Positions 9,618 to 18,806 of a stretch of 64,000 nucleotides of DNA are shown piece after piece. Position 1 is the stretch's first letter, and every line of letters begins with the position of its first letter. The position numbers were made by a program, and so were the translations under genes. This stretch comes from Clostridia bacterium (GTDB lineage Bacteria; Bacillota; Clostridia; Oscillospirales; CAG-272): NCBI GenBank assembly GCA_017504405.1, contig JAFVRG010000002.1, forward strand, positions 1-64,000, in the 5' to 3' direction. Under the pieces are notes generated by a model. It was not told where the DNA came from. It searched no databases and saw only the letters and a list, made by a program, of their open reading frames with translations.

Positions 9618-12600
9618 TTATTCCTCATCCGCCGATTCGACGTATTTTATTGCCTTGCTGATATAGTTGGTCTCGGCAAGCCAAGCTGGGTCGGTATCGG
9701 CGCTCGCCGCTACCGCCTTCGCCAATTCATACGCAGATACGCTGTCGCCGAGCGCTTCGCCCACAGCATCAACGTAAACCACGTAGCTCGTGCCCTCGCC
9801 CTCAAAGACTATGAAGGCACGGTATGCGTATTCCTGCAAAAGAGCCGTCTTCATCTGACTCGCTCCGACGGTTGCAAACGAGGTTTCTATTGCATAAGCA
9901 TATCCGTCTGCAAATCCGTTTGCCTTAGCGGCAGCATCCGCTCTTCCGAGCGCACGGTATCTATCCTCAAAGCCCCTGACAGTTACGCCGTCAGCCGCAA
10001 CCAGCGAGCCGTTTTGATAGCTTACGGTGAGTGAGTCGATTCCGCCGTCAGCTATGCCGTACAGCATGCCTGTCGCAACAATCTCGTAGCTCTTATCACC
10101 GTAGGTGTAGCCCTGTGCGAGCGCACTGTCGCTGACGGAGAATATTGCTCGCATTGCGGCAAAATCGTATATTCTCGCCTGCATTCCCACGTATTTAATG
10201 TAATTTGTCGGGTCGGTTGTAGCTATTGCGTTTGCGCTCATTGCGTACTTAACGTCTGCTCCTGCGCCGTCCTTTATCGCTACGGAATTGTCAGCAATAA
10301 AGCTTGCGCTGTCGGAATATGCTCCGATAGAAACCGCAATATCTCTAATTGCGTTGTACGCAGCCATTATACTGTCTACGCTCGAGCTGTCCTGAATACC
10401 CGAATACACAGCCTCGCTCTCTTCAAGCAGTCTGCCTGCCTTGATATCGAGCATTGCAACGTCGCCTCTCACGCTGTTAAGGCTCTCAACAACAGCCTCA
10501 ATAAGCGCTGTTTTCTCATTTATTATCCTTGTTGCAACCTCATTTTCAGCAACTATCTCGGATATATCGTCTATGTATCCTTCGACGGTTGCTATAAGGT
10601 CATTTACGCTTGCAAGAGCGCTTGCAGTTGCGCCCTTTGCGTTACAAACGCTTGAATATGCGGATTCGAGAAGCGCAAGAGCCGTCGCCTTATCTACGTT
10701 TGCAATCTTAGCCACAGCGGTATCTATTTTTTCCTGCATTGCCGAAATGTCTGTGCTGACGCAATCGCCAATCTCATAGGAGGAAAACTGACCGTAGAAT
10801 GCTTCGTTCATCAAAACGTCCTTGTAGAGAACGAGCTTATCAACGTTATCGAGCTCATAGAAGTAGCAGAGGTCTGCAAAATGGTTCTGCATCATCTGCG
10901 CCTCGGTGAGAACTGTATCGTAAATTCTTGAATAATACATCTTCGAGCCATCAAGAACTATTCTGTTTTTGTGAAGCTCGTTTACGAAATCGTAGTTGTA
11001 TGCGCCACCCGTAACCTTAGTCACCTTGCCTGAATCAAGCACAAAGAATGAGTTAGTAAACACGCCCGATTCGATAAAGCGGGTTGTGTACACTGCGTGG
11101 AAGGATGAGTTGCTCTGTATTTTAACCGAAATAGATCCTCCACGTGAAATAATATAGCCTGTTCCGAGGTCGGTAAGGTTTATATTACCCGTAGGGTATC
11201 TCATACAGCCAAGGCTCTGACCGCCGAAATAAATCATATGTGAGAAATATCCCGGAACAACGCTTGCATCCGCATGGGTATCAAGATAGTGCTGCTTACC
11301 CCAATCATAGTACGCATTTCCGTACATAACCTCTTCAACGGTGAATGCGCCGTAGTTACCCGTGTACATAATCTCGGGCGAGGGCTGAACGAAGGATGTC
11401 ATCAGCAAAGCGCCCGTTAGGTCGCCCTGCTTATCAAGTCCCGAGAACTTTGTTGTAAGCTGAGAACGGTTGAATGCGTAGGAATAGTAAATTCCCGAAT
11501 CGCCCGCCGAAAACTGCATTAGCTGTGTGTACGGGAACACGAATCCGTCAGAGGTTCTCTCTATCTGAGGAGAGCTTGCGAATGAGCCGAGCATAAAATA
11601 CTTGCCCGCATATTTACCGCCCGCAACTCTGATGTAGGAGTGAGTCTGTACTCCGTTTGCGCCGAACGCCGCATTTTTTTGTCCTATAACGAGGCGCGCG
11701 GTTTCGGGAACTTCGCCGTCTGCCGCAATAACCTCAGAGGTCGTGCCGACAGGAACGGTTGCTCCGTCAAGGTAAACAGTCTCGTTCTCGGAAATGTTAG
11801 ACATATCGATAAGCGCCATAAGGTGACCGTCATCGTAGTAGAGGTCAATGTACTTAGCCGTCTTAGCATCCAGAACGTAGTCGGAGTCCATAGCAGGGTC
11901 ATAGTCGGGATCGTTTATGTATTTCTGCATCATCTCGACTGTCTGCGCATCGCACTTGTTCACGTTCATCTTAGAGAATATATTGTAGAAATCGCCGTCA
12001 ATCTTGCCAAGAGCCTTGTAGGTTTCAAGGGGCTCGATGTCAAGCTTGTAGTAGTAGCAAAGATCCGCAAAATGGTTCTGCGCCAGCTGCTCCTCGGTGA
12101 GAGCGCAGTCGTAAACACGCAGATATACCATACTGCCCTGCGAATGAGCCGTTGCCATCACAACCGTATTGTCCGTGCCGACACGGTTGGCAAACGCAGT
12201 TGCATAAACCGTATTCTCTGCGCTCTCTGCTGTGTAGGAAACACCGTTATCATAAACGGTATTTTTCACTGAATAGGAGAGGTTTCCGTCAGCATAGCTG
12301 ACCAGTGTATAGGATACCGCAGTATGAACCGTAGAATTCTTGCTGGCAAGGCCGTCGAACGTAAGAGGCGTTTTTGTGTTGACCCTGTTATGCTCTATCA
12401 TAACCTCAGCCTTGCCCTGGTTCGTACCTGTATTTCCGTCAATTGCGGGACGGTATACGTAATAGGAATTGCTCTTGAGTGCAAAGTTGACCGAGCGCAC
12501 GAAGCGGTTATAATTTCCGCCGGCTCCGTTCAGCACCAGCGCATTGAACGCATCGTCGTCGTAGGAGGTAATGCTCTCAACGGTTATTGTATTTCCAACC

Positions 12601-13136
12601 GTCTTGTAGAGCGTGTCGAGCGAGCCGTCCTCGTCCGATGCTCCCGTGCCCTTCGCCGTAGCCTCAGCGTAGGTGAAGGCCTCACCAAGGTGTACTGCAT
12701 ACTCGGACTGATTTACGTTGCGTACAAGCTCATAGAGATTGGTAGCCCCGTTTGCATACCCGGAGAAGGCACCGCCGTTTATGTAGTTATTGTGCTTGGT
12801 ATTGAGGATGTAGTAATTACCCGCTTCCTTACCGCCGATAATTTTAACAAAGGTTCTCGTGCCCGTAGAGTTTCCTGAAACAGGTTTCGAGCCAATGGAA
12901 CCGTAGAGTATGTTGGCGTCCTCGTTTGCACCCGCTTCCGTGTTGGCGGCATAGCTGTCCACCGTTGCGTTAATGTCAACAAAGGATACGAGGTGTCCGT
13001 CGTCATACCACAAATCCTTATAATAGTCGTAATTTTTTTCAACAGGCTCTGCCGCAAAGGACACGAGCGAAAGCGCAGGCACGGCGCAAATCACCGTTGC
13101 AAGCACAAGAAAAAGGCTGATAATTCTCTTTTTCAT
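9618..13136 (-). CDS. Secreted modular protein A (two LamG-like units plus shared C-terminal domain)
   Basis: An 1172-residue protein starting MKKRIISLFLVLATVICAVP, a Sec signal peptide cleaved near VSFAAE. The ATG at 13136 is chosen because AAAGGAG lies seven bases upstream; an in-frame start 36 bases earlier lacks one. Two repeated units follow (about 30-420 and 427-755). Each opens with YYDDGHL-type sequence and ends with a LamG-like strand (YLRVYDCALTEEQLAQNHFADLCYYY; YSRIYDTVLTEAQMMQNHFADLCYFY). A long Ala-rich helical region (about 790-970) leads to a C-terminal domain (about 978-1172) also present in proteins B and C (YVGMQARIYDF aligned with FVGFQARLH). No LPxTG, SLH or dockerin is seen. 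Probably a carbohydrate-binding secreted protein; function unproven. Confidence 0.75.
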   Translation of the reverse strand: MKKRIISLFLVLATVICAVPALSLVSFAAEPVEKNYDYYKDLWYDDGHLVSFVDINATVDSYAANTEAGANEDANILYGSIGSKPVSGNSTGTRTFVKIIGGKEAGNYYILNTKHNNYINGGAFSGYANGATNLYELVRNVNQSEYAVHLGEAFTYAEATAKGTGASDEDGSLDTLYKTVGNTITVESITSYDDDAFNALVLNGAGGNYNRFVRSVNFALKSNSYYVYRPAIDGNTGTNQGKAEVMIEHNRVNTKTPLTFDGLASKNSTVHTAVSYTLVSYADGNLSYSVKNTVYDNGVSYTAESAENTVYATAFANRVGTDNTVVMATAHSQGSMVYLRVYDCALTEEQLAQNHFADLCYYYKLDIEPLETYKALGKIDGDFYNIFSKMNVNKCDAQTVEMMQKYINDPDYDPAMDSDYVLDAKTAKYIDLYYDDGHLMALIDMSNISENETVYLDGATVPVGTTSEVIAADGEVPETARLVIGQKNAAFGANGVQTHSYIRVAGGKYAGKYFMLGSFASSPQIERTSDGFVFPYTQLMQFSAGDSGIYYSYAFNRSQLTTKFSGLDKQGDLTGALLMTSFVQPSPEIMYTGNYGAFTVEEVMYGNAYYDWGKQHYLDTHADASVVPGYFSHMIYFGGQSLGCMRYPTGNINLTDLGTGYIISRGGSISVKIQSNSSFHAVYTTRFIESGVFTNSFFVLDSGKVTKVTGGAYNYDFVNELHKNRIVLDGSKMYYSRIYDTVLTEAQMMQNHFADLCYFYELDNVDKLVLYKDVLMNEAFYGQFSSYEIGDCVSTDISAMQEKIDTAVAKIANVDKATALALLESAYSSVCNAKGATASALASVNDLIATVEGYIDDISEIVAENEVATRIINEKTALIEAVVESLNSVRGDVAMLDIKAGRLLEESEAVYSGIQDSSSVDSIMAAYNAIRDIAVSIGAYSDSASFIADNSVAIKDGAGADVKYAMSANAIATTDPTNYIKYVGMQARIYDFAAMRAIFSVSDSALAQGYTYGDKSYEIVATGMLYGIADGGIDSLTVSYQNGSLVAADGVTVRGFEDRYRALGRADAAAKANGFADGYAYAIETSFATVGASQMKTALLQEYAYRAFIVFEGEGTSYVVYVDAVGEALGDSVSAYELAKAVAASADTDPAWLAETNYISKAIKYVESADEE

Positions 13137-13184
13137 AAATAGGCTCCTTTCATAACAGCGCCGAATCGGCACTTTTACATTATT

Positions 13185-13242
13185 ATTATACCATTTACAA
13201 TGCGCAAAGAAAAGAGCATATTTTACTCAAAAAAACGACACT
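13185..13242 (-). promoter_or_regulatory. AraC-type operator and promoter, site b
   Basis: On the minus strand: AGTGTCG (13236-13242), 8 bases, AGTA (13224-13227), 9 bases, CTTTT, -35 TTTTCT (13208-13213), 17 bases, -10 TATAAT (13185-13190). It drives protein A and the lipoprotein. A short hairpin (GCCGATTCGGC) lies in the leader before the ribosome site. Confidence 0.7.
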
Positions 13243-13276
13243 TTTTTATCATATGGTTTAATTTTCCTTAGAGTAT

Positions 13277-13308
13277 GAAAAAAGCTCCGAAACGCTCGGA
13301 GCTTTTTT
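13277..13308 (-). terminator. Intrinsic terminator after protein B and peptide 1
   Basis: AAAAAAGCTCCGA, loop, TCGGAGCTTTTTT: a strong hairpin with T-runs in both directions, 16 bases beyond the stop of the 45-residue peptide gene. It separates that transcript from the promoter of protein A. Confidence 0.8.
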
Positions 13309-13323
13309 GTTTAGATTATGGAA

Positions 13324-13461
13324 TTATAACGTCCAATCTAACGGTAATTCCCAAATACCTACGGTATTATCATTGTTACCCTGACTGTTGATAGAGAGGG
13401 TTATAAATTCCTCTGCCTTAATCTTTACGGTTTCGGCTGTGGGCTTGTTATACTTTTTCAT
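13324..13461 (-). CDS. 45-residue conserved peptide 1
   Basis: A small frame of 45 codons beginning MKKYNKPTAETVKIKAEEF and ending GIWELPLDWTL. It starts 17 bases after protein B's stop, with a perfect AAAGGAGGG before the ATG, and is closed by the terminator at 13277-13308. A paralogue at 16727-16864 differs at only 4 of 45 residues (5, 9, 42, 44), while the last 25 codons carry about a dozen synonymous changes. That pattern indicates selection on the peptide and makes it a real gene. There is no signal peptide, Cys or membrane segment. The KKYxKP start, acidic/hydrophobic middle and Trp-rich tail do not match a family I can name; a leader-type or secreted-signal precursor is possible. No maturation enzyme is seen nearby. 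Confidence 0.8.
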   Translation of the reverse strand: MKKYNKPTAETVKIKAEEFITLSINSQGNNDNTVGIWELPLDWTL

Positions 13462-13478
13462 TTATTTACCCTCCTTTG

Positions 13479-16436
13479 TTATTCTTCGTCGCTGTTTCCA
13501 ACGACTGCCTTTATACATACGTTATTGGCAAATTCGCCGTTGTTATATGCCACATAATACTCGGATATCTCAGTGAGAGATACGCTCGTATTATTGTAAT
13601 TTGCGCTTGCGCCGTCAACGTAAACCGTGTAGGAAATACCGTTTGCCTCAACGATTATGAATGCACGGAAGAACATTTCGGTATCCTTCTCGTCTGCTAT
13701 ATGATTTATAGCCCCTGCGCTTACCGTTCCGTCCTTTGCGATAGTTCCGTTTTCGATAAAGTCAACCGTGTATGCAAACAGTGTGGATGAATTGTTCTTT
13801 CCGAGTATAAACTCCTTCTCGGCTCCGTCAATAGTCTTGAAATTCTCGGTATCAAGCGAGCAGGTAATAGCCGCATTTTTAGACGTTACCTTTTCTCCGT
13901 CATAGCTTACGGTATAGGTGTCAAAATCAGCTCCCACCTTTGCCTCGCCAACGAGTGCGCCGTATGCAACTACCGCGTAATCGGAGAGCATGCTTGCATC
14001 AAGCTTGAATACAGACCTTACACCGACATTGGTGTGAAGCCTTGCCTGGAAGCCTACGAAGTTAAGAGCCTGTGCCGCAGCCGCCTCAACAACAGCCCTC
14101 TGCGCCGCTATCTCGTCAATCTTGTCGCTTATCTGCTCGGCAACGTTTGCATCGTCCATCTGAACAGTCTTTGACCAAGCATAGATAGCATCCTTTTCGC
14201 CTTCGGAAAGCCCTTTAAACTTAATCATCGTTGCCGCCGAAACCTTGTTATGATTGCAGAGGTCAACAAAATGATTTTGGAGCATCTCTGCCTCGCCGAG
14301 ATCAATATCATAAACTCGTACGTAGCGGAGCTGCGAGCCGTAAACCGCAGCTGCGTAAGCGGTATGCGCCTTCAATGCGTCGTGGGTATAGCATACCTGA
14401 GCATTTATAGCCGAGCCGTCTGTCGGAGGTGTGTATGCTCCTGAATAGAGCGCACCGCCGATAAGATAATCTGCGCCGTAGAAGCCATAGGTTTCGTCAA
14501 AGGTTACGGTAGATGCAACCTGAGCATAGGTGTTGGGGCTTGCGTTCGAAGAGAGGTTGCCCACCTTTTTACCCTGTCCGGCATAACCGAGCGTCAGATA
14601 GTCGTATACGTAGGAATCCCCTGAAACATTTCCGTGAATTCCACTCAGCGTATTCTGAGCGCCTATTCCCGCAAATCGGTTGAAGTGACCCTGTACTGCT
14701 TTGCTACCGAAGTTGGTAGCCATCTTAACAGTAGTTTCGATAGTAAAGGAATTGCCCGCAACAGCCTTTGCCCAATCTCCTGCGGTATCGGCTGTAATTG
14801 CCGTTTCAACTCCGTTCCAGCTCGTGGTATTGAGAGCCTCGTAATATGTGAACGCACGACCTATGTATACACCCGCATGACCGCTATTGCCCATTTGAAA
14901 GTACATATCAGTCATAGTGCCACTAAAGTAATACTGTCCGTCCGAATTTGCAAACACGAGAACTCCGTCCTCGTCAACGGTGAATGATCCGTCAAGGCCG
15001 TGTGTCTGAGATGCAATAACAAGAAGGAAATATTTATCCTTCATATTACCGCCCGAAATCTTAACGTACGAGCGGCGGGCAGCACCTCCCGAATAAGCAG
15101 TAGCGTGATAGAAGACACGGGTGTCCTCGGTCACATTTGCCGTTGAGGATGCGTTAACAACGTCAGATGCGGTAAGCCCTGTTAGATCAACAAATGCTTC
15201 AAGATGTCCGTCATTATAGTAGAAATCCGAGTAATCAATCGACACTGTATAACCGTCTATCAATTCCTGCATAGCGATTACATCGTCCTCGCTCGCCATA
15301 CCTACTTGATAGGCGGAAAACTGTGCATAGAAATCATCGCCGACGAGACCTGCATCAAAGTAGACCTCAAAATCGCCTCCCGCATAATCAAGACCGTAGT
15401 AGTATGCGAGGTCTGCGAAGTGGTTGCGACGCAGCTGCTCTGCACCTATCGTTTCATCGTAAAGCCTTACAAAGTACATCTGCGCTCCGTTAGGCGAGCC
15501 TGCATTCAGGGTTTTCGCATTGTAAAGCTCGTACGTATTATATGATTTAGTATTCGTGGGAACGTTTGCCGTATATATCGCACCGTTAGCGAGGAATGTT
15601 GCGCTCGAAACCGCATTGGTACCCTCAAAGGTAATATGAGATGCAACGGATATTCCGTACGAGGTACCGAGATTTACGGGAGTAGTACTGCTCGCATAGC
15701 CTGTATAGAGGTATTTGAAATAGCCACCGTCGTATTTCGTACCTGCTACAACTACATCATTACCGCTTGCTGCTGTTCCTTGAGTTGAAGAAAACGCTGT
15801 AAAGTGGTTCTGTGTTACGCCGTCGGGCACAGCAACGGACAAAACGGATTCGAGTGTGAGCGAGCCATACGTGCCGTCAGCAAGCTGTGTCTCGGAGGGT
15901 GTGAATACCGTGTCACCTGCGCCGATAACGTCAGCCGCACTCGTATAGGCTACCGAAGCCTCATCAATAGTGACCGCTCTACCTACGTAAATACCCGACT
16001 TTACACCGTTACCGAACTGTGAGTAAGCCGATAGAGGGAAAGTGAGATTTCCGTTTTCGTCGATGAGAAAATTATCCTCTGCGGGATTGACGCCTTGTGA
16101 ATATGCGATAGGATAGTATTTATCCTTCATATCACCGCCCGCAATCTTTATGTAGCTTCTGCGTGCGCTGCCGCTCTTATACGAAGCGGCATATTCTATG
16201 ACTCTGGGCGCAGAGGAAATGTCGGCGCTACCGCCGTATACCTCATCCTCAGCCGTAAGATGTGTGAGGTCAACAAAGGACACGAGGTGCCCGTCATCAT
16301 ACCACAGTTTCTCGTAGTGGGCGAAGTCCTTTACGACCTCGTCTGTCGTTTCCGCAAAGGATACGAGAGCTACCGCAGGAATAAGCGTAGCTATCATAAC
16401 CATAGCGAGCACGATACTCAAAATTCTTTTCTTCAT
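13479..16436 (-). CDS. Secreted modular protein B (two LamG-like units plus shared C-terminal domain)
   Basis: A 985-residue protein with a Sec signal peptide (MKKRILSIVLAMVMIATLIP, cleavage near VSFAE). Unit 1 spans about 36-360 and unit 2 about 399-725. Each opens with a Y-Y/N-DDGHLxxFVDLTxLT motif and closes with YFVRLYDETIGAEQLRRNHFADLAYYY or YVRVYDIDLGEAEMLQNHFVDLC. The C-terminal domain (about 791-985) begins FVGFQARLHTNVGVRSVFKLD and ends VYVDGASANYNNTSVSLTEI. Unit 2 is nearly identical to the single unit of protein C, including at DNA level, which implies recent duplication or gene conversion. No wall anchor is visible. It is transcribed from its own promoter (16481-16537) and followed by peptide 1. 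Likely a secreted glycan-binding protein; no enzyme motif seen. Confidence 0.75.
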   Translation of the reverse strand: MKKRILSIVLAMVMIATLIPAVALVSFAETTDEVVKDFAHYEKLWYDDGHLVSFVDLTHLTAEDEVYGGSADISSAPRVIEYAASYKSGSARRSYIKIAGGDMKDKYYPIAYSQGVNPAEDNFLIDENGNLTFPLSAYSQFGNGVKSGIYVGRAVTIDEASVAYTSAADVIGAGDTVFTPSETQLADGTYGSLTLESVLSVAVPDGVTQNHFTAFSSTQGTAASGNDVVVAGTKYDGGYFKYLYTGYASSTTPVNLGTSYGISVASHITFEGTNAVSSATFLANGAIYTANVPTNTKSYNTYELYNAKTLNAGSPNGAQMYFVRLYDETIGAEQLRRNHFADLAYYYGLDYAGGDFEVYFDAGLVGDDFYAQFSAYQVGMASEDDVIAMQELIDGYTVSIDYSDFYYNDGHLEAFVDLTGLTASDVVNASSTANVTEDTRVFYHATAYSGGAARRSYVKISGGNMKDKYFLLVIASQTHGLDGSFTVDEDGVLVFANSDGQYYFSGTMTDMYFQMGNSGHAGVYIGRAFTYYEALNTTSWNGVETAITADTAGDWAKAVAGNSFTIETTVKMATNFGSKAVQGHFNRFAGIGAQNTLSGIHGNVSGDSYVYDYLTLGYAGQGKKVGNLSSNASPNTYAQVASTVTFDETYGFYGADYLIGGALYSGAYTPPTDGSAINAQVCYTHDALKAHTAYAAAVYGSQLRYVRVYDIDLGEAEMLQNHFVDLCNHNKVSAATMIKFKGLSEGEKDAIYAWSKTVQMDDANVAEQISDKIDEIAAQRAVVEAAAAQALNFVGFQARLHTNVGVRSVFKLDASMLSDYAVVAYGALVGEAKVGADFDTYTVSYDGEKVTSKNAAITCSLDTENFKTIDGAEKEFILGKNNSSTLFAYTVDFIENGTIAKDGTVSAGAINHIADEKDTEMFFRAFIIVEANGISYTVYVDGASANYNNTSVSLTEISEYYVAYNNGEFANNVCIKAVVGNSDEE

Positions 16437-16480
16437 ATTAAAACTCCTTTAACCGTGCCAAACGGCACTTTTTTAATTTT

Positions 16481-16537
16481 ATAGTACCACTTAATTTACT
16501 TGAATAAAAGTATATACCTTACTAAAAAGCCGATGCT
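16481..16537 (-). promoter_or_regulatory. AraC-type operator and promoter, site c
   Basis: On the minus strand: AGCATCG (16531-16537, two changes from AGTGTCG), 7 bases, AGTA (16520-16523), 9 bases, CTTTT, -35 TTTTAT (16504-16509), 17 bases, -10 TACTAT (16481-16486). It drives protein B and peptide 1. A GTGCC-GTTT-GGCAC hairpin follows in the leader. Confidence 0.65.
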
Positions 16538-16561
16538 TTTTTACTGTCAGCTAAGATAAAG

Positions 16562-16726
16562 GCCAAAAGCTCCGAGCAATCAGGGCTTTTTGGTTTTTGT
16601 TTTTCCGGGAGGCAAATTGGAAACAGACTTAGGGAATTTTAGGTGAATTTCGTCGTTGTTCCGAACGAAGCTATATAGAATACTGCGATGTAGGAAAACG
16701 GCGCAAGGCACCAAAATTCACAAGTT
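16562..16726 (-). other. Intergenic tail of the protein C transcript
   Basis: Sequence between peptide 2 and the promoter of protein B. An imperfect hairpin at about 16562-16595 (CCAAAAAGC pairing with GCTTTTGG on the minus strand) looks like a weaker relative of the terminator at 13277-13308. The part from about 16600 to 16720 has no convincing frame; it includes a small inverted repeat near 16655-16670 (CGTTGTTCCGAACG). Confidence 0.35.
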
Positions 16727-16864
16727 TTATAAATCCCAATTTAAAGGCAATTCCCAAATTCCAACTGTATTGTCGTTGTTGCCCTGGCTGTTAATAGAGA
16801 GGGTTATAAATTCCTCTGCCTTAATCTTTACGGTTTCGACTGTGGGTTTTACGTACTTTTTCAT
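16727..16864 (-). CDS. 45-residue conserved peptide 2
   Basis: A 45-codon frame starting MKKYVKPTVETVKIKAEEF and ending GIWELPLNWDL, 41 of 45 residues identical to the peptide at 13324-13461. It lies 13 bases after protein C's stop with AAGGGGGT before the ATG, so it should be translated from the same mRNA. Codons of the central INSQGNNDNTVG stretch differ from the paralogue mostly at third positions while the residues stay the same. No signal peptide, Cys or transmembrane segment. Its presence beside two of the three large secreted proteins suggests a role tied to them (signal, antitoxin-like, chaperone-like or modified peptide), but none can be proved here. Confidence 0.8.
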   Translation of the reverse strand: MKKYVKPTVETVKIKAEEFITLSINSQGNNDNTVGIWELPLNWDL

Positions 16865-16877
16865 TTTGTTTACCCCC

Positions 16878-18728
16878 TTACTCTCCAACGACAGCCTTTA
16901 TGCACACGTTATCTGCATATTCGCCCTCGTTGTAGGTCTTATAGTAATTTGAAATATCGGTGAGGGATACACTGGAATTATCATAATTTGCGCTTGCGCC
17001 GTCAACGTAAACAATATAATTTATTCCGTTTGCCTCAAGAATTACGAATGCACGGAAGAACATTTCTGCATCCTTATTCGTGTCTATATAGCTCTGACCG
17101 TCTATTGTTCCGTTCTCGTCTATCGAGCCGTTTATGTAGTCAACGGTATACGCAAACATATAATAATTGTCAAGCCCCTCGCTCTCTTTGAGGACGTGCG
17201 CCTTCTCTGCCGTGCCAAACGTCTTGAAGCTGCTGTCAAGTGAGCTGATTACTGCCGCATTTGCCGACGTGATGTTCTCACCGTCGTAATTTACGGTATA
17301 GGTATCAAAATCTGCACCCGTCTTAGCCATACCGACCATAGCGCCGTATGCTACAAGCTCAAAATCGCCGAGTTTAGTCGTATCGAGGTTGAATATGCTT
17401 CTTACGCCTACGTTGCCGTGCAGTCTTGCCTGGAAGCCTGTGAAGGTGAGTGCCTCTGCCGCAGTCGCTTCTGCGAGAGCTCTCTGAGCCGCAACATCGG
17501 AAATTTTTGCCTCAACAGCCGCCTTTATTCCCTCATCGCCAAGCGTTTTGTCCTTAGCCCAATTGTAGAGAACAGCCTTTTCCTCTGCGGAGAGCGCCGC
17601 AAATGCAGTCATGGCGTCAGCAGAAACCTTATTGTAATTACAAATATCAACAAAATGATTCTGGAGCATTTCGGTCTCGCCGAGGTCTATATCGTAAACT
17701 CTCACGTAGTACATCTGCGAGCCGTAAACCGCAGCTGCGTAAGCGGTATGAGCCTTCAATGCGTCGTGGGTGTAGCAAACATTGGCGTTGACCGCCGAGC
17801 CGTCTGTCGGAGGTGTATATGCTCCCGAATAGAGCGCGCCGCCGATAAGGTAATCTGCGCCGTAGAAGCCGTAGGTATCGTCAAAGGTTACAGTTGATGC
17901 AACCTGAGCATAGGTGTTGGGGCTTGCATTCGAAGAGAGGTTGCCCACCCTTTTACCCTGTCCGGCATAACCGAGCGTCAGATAGTCGTATACGTAGGAA
18001 TCCCCCGAAACATTTCCGTGAATTCCGCTCAGCGTATTCTGAGCACCTATTCCCGCAAATCGGTTGAAGTGACCCTCTATAGCAGCGCTGCCAAAGTTGG
18101 TTGCCATCCTCACGGTAGTTTCAATAGTAAAGGAATTACCCGCAACAGCCTTTGCCCAATCTCCTGCGGTATCAGCTGTAATTGCCGTTTCAACTCCGTT
18201 CCAGCCCGTGGTATTGAGAGCCTCGTCATAGGAGAACGCACGTCCGACATAAACACCCGCAACACCGCTGTTATAATACCGGATATACATATCTTTATAT
18301 TGACCACTAAAATAGGACTTTCCGTCGGCATTTGCGAACACAAGGACTCCGTCCTCGTCAACGGTGAACGAACCGTCAAGTGCTTGTGCCTGACTCGCGA
18401 TAACAAGCAGGAAGTATTTGCCCGCATTTGCTCCGCCCGAAATCTTAACGTACGAGCGGCGGGCAGCACCTCCCGAATAAGCGGTAGCGTGATAGAAGAC
18501 ACGGGTGTCCTCAGTCACGTTTGACGCCGAGGATGCGTTAACAACGTCATCAGCGGTAAGTCCCGTGAGGTCAACGTAAGCCTCGAGGTGTCCGTCGTCA
18601 TAGTAGTAATCCGAGTAGTCAACTATCGTCTCCTCGGTTGTGTTTGCGTATGATACGAGAGCTATTGCGGGAATGAGCGTAGCTATCATAACCATAGCGA
18701 GCAGGATGCTCAAAACTCTTTTTTTCAT
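16878..18728 (-). CDS. Secreted modular protein C (one LamG-like unit plus shared C-terminal domain)
   Basis: A 616-residue protein with a Sec signal peptide (MKKRVLSILLAMVMIATLIP, cleavage near VSYAN). One unit (about 37-362) opens YSDYYYDDGHLEAYVDLTGL and closes YYVRVYDIDLGETEMLQNHF. A helical linker (about 365-425) leads to the C-terminal domain (about 426-616) beginning FTGFQARLHGNVGVRSIF. It is the shortest and simplest of the three paralogues and lies nearest the AraC genes. Its unit is almost identical to unit 2 of protein B. AAGGAG precedes the ATG. No wall anchor is visible. Probably a secreted carbohydrate-binding protein, with peptide 2 downstream in the same transcript. Confidence 0.75.
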   Translation of the reverse strand: MKKRVLSILLAMVMIATLIPAIALVSYANTTEETIVDYSDYYYDDGHLEAYVDLTGLTADDVVNASSASNVTEDTRVFYHATAYSGGAARRSYVKISGGANAGKYFLLVIASQAQALDGSFTVDEDGVLVFANADGKSYFSGQYKDMYIRYYNSGVAGVYVGRAFSYDEALNTTGWNGVETAITADTAGDWAKAVAGNSFTIETTVRMATNFGSAAIEGHFNRFAGIGAQNTLSGIHGNVSGDSYVYDYLTLGYAGQGKRVGNLSSNASPNTYAQVASTVTFDDTYGFYGADYLIGGALYSGAYTPPTDGSAVNANVCYTHDALKAHTAYAAAVYGSQMYYVRVYDIDLGETEMLQNHFVDICNYNKVSADAMTAFAALSAEEKAVLYNWAKDKTLGDEGIKAAVEAKISDVAAQRALAEATAAEALTFTGFQARLHGNVGVRSIFNLDTTKLGDFELVAYGAMVGMAKTGADFDTYTVNYDGENITSANAAVISSLDSSFKTFGTAEKAHVLKESEGLDNYYMFAYTVDYINGSIDENGTIDGQSYIDTNKDAEMFFRAFVILEANGINYIVYVDGASANYDNSSVSLTDISNYYKTYNEGEYADNVCIKAVVGE

Positions 18729-18806
18729 AAGCTAATTCTCCTTATAATAAAAATGTAGGTAACTTTGGCAAACCTTCACGAAGTATAGTTTTGCCATTGT
18801 GATTTT

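Noticed and set aside
13324..16864. RiPP biosynthetic cluster around the 45-residue peptides
   Set aside because: No radical SAM enzyme, lanthionine synthetase, YcaO, protease or dedicated exporter lies in the block, so the precursor idea remains unsupported and is kept only as a possibility.
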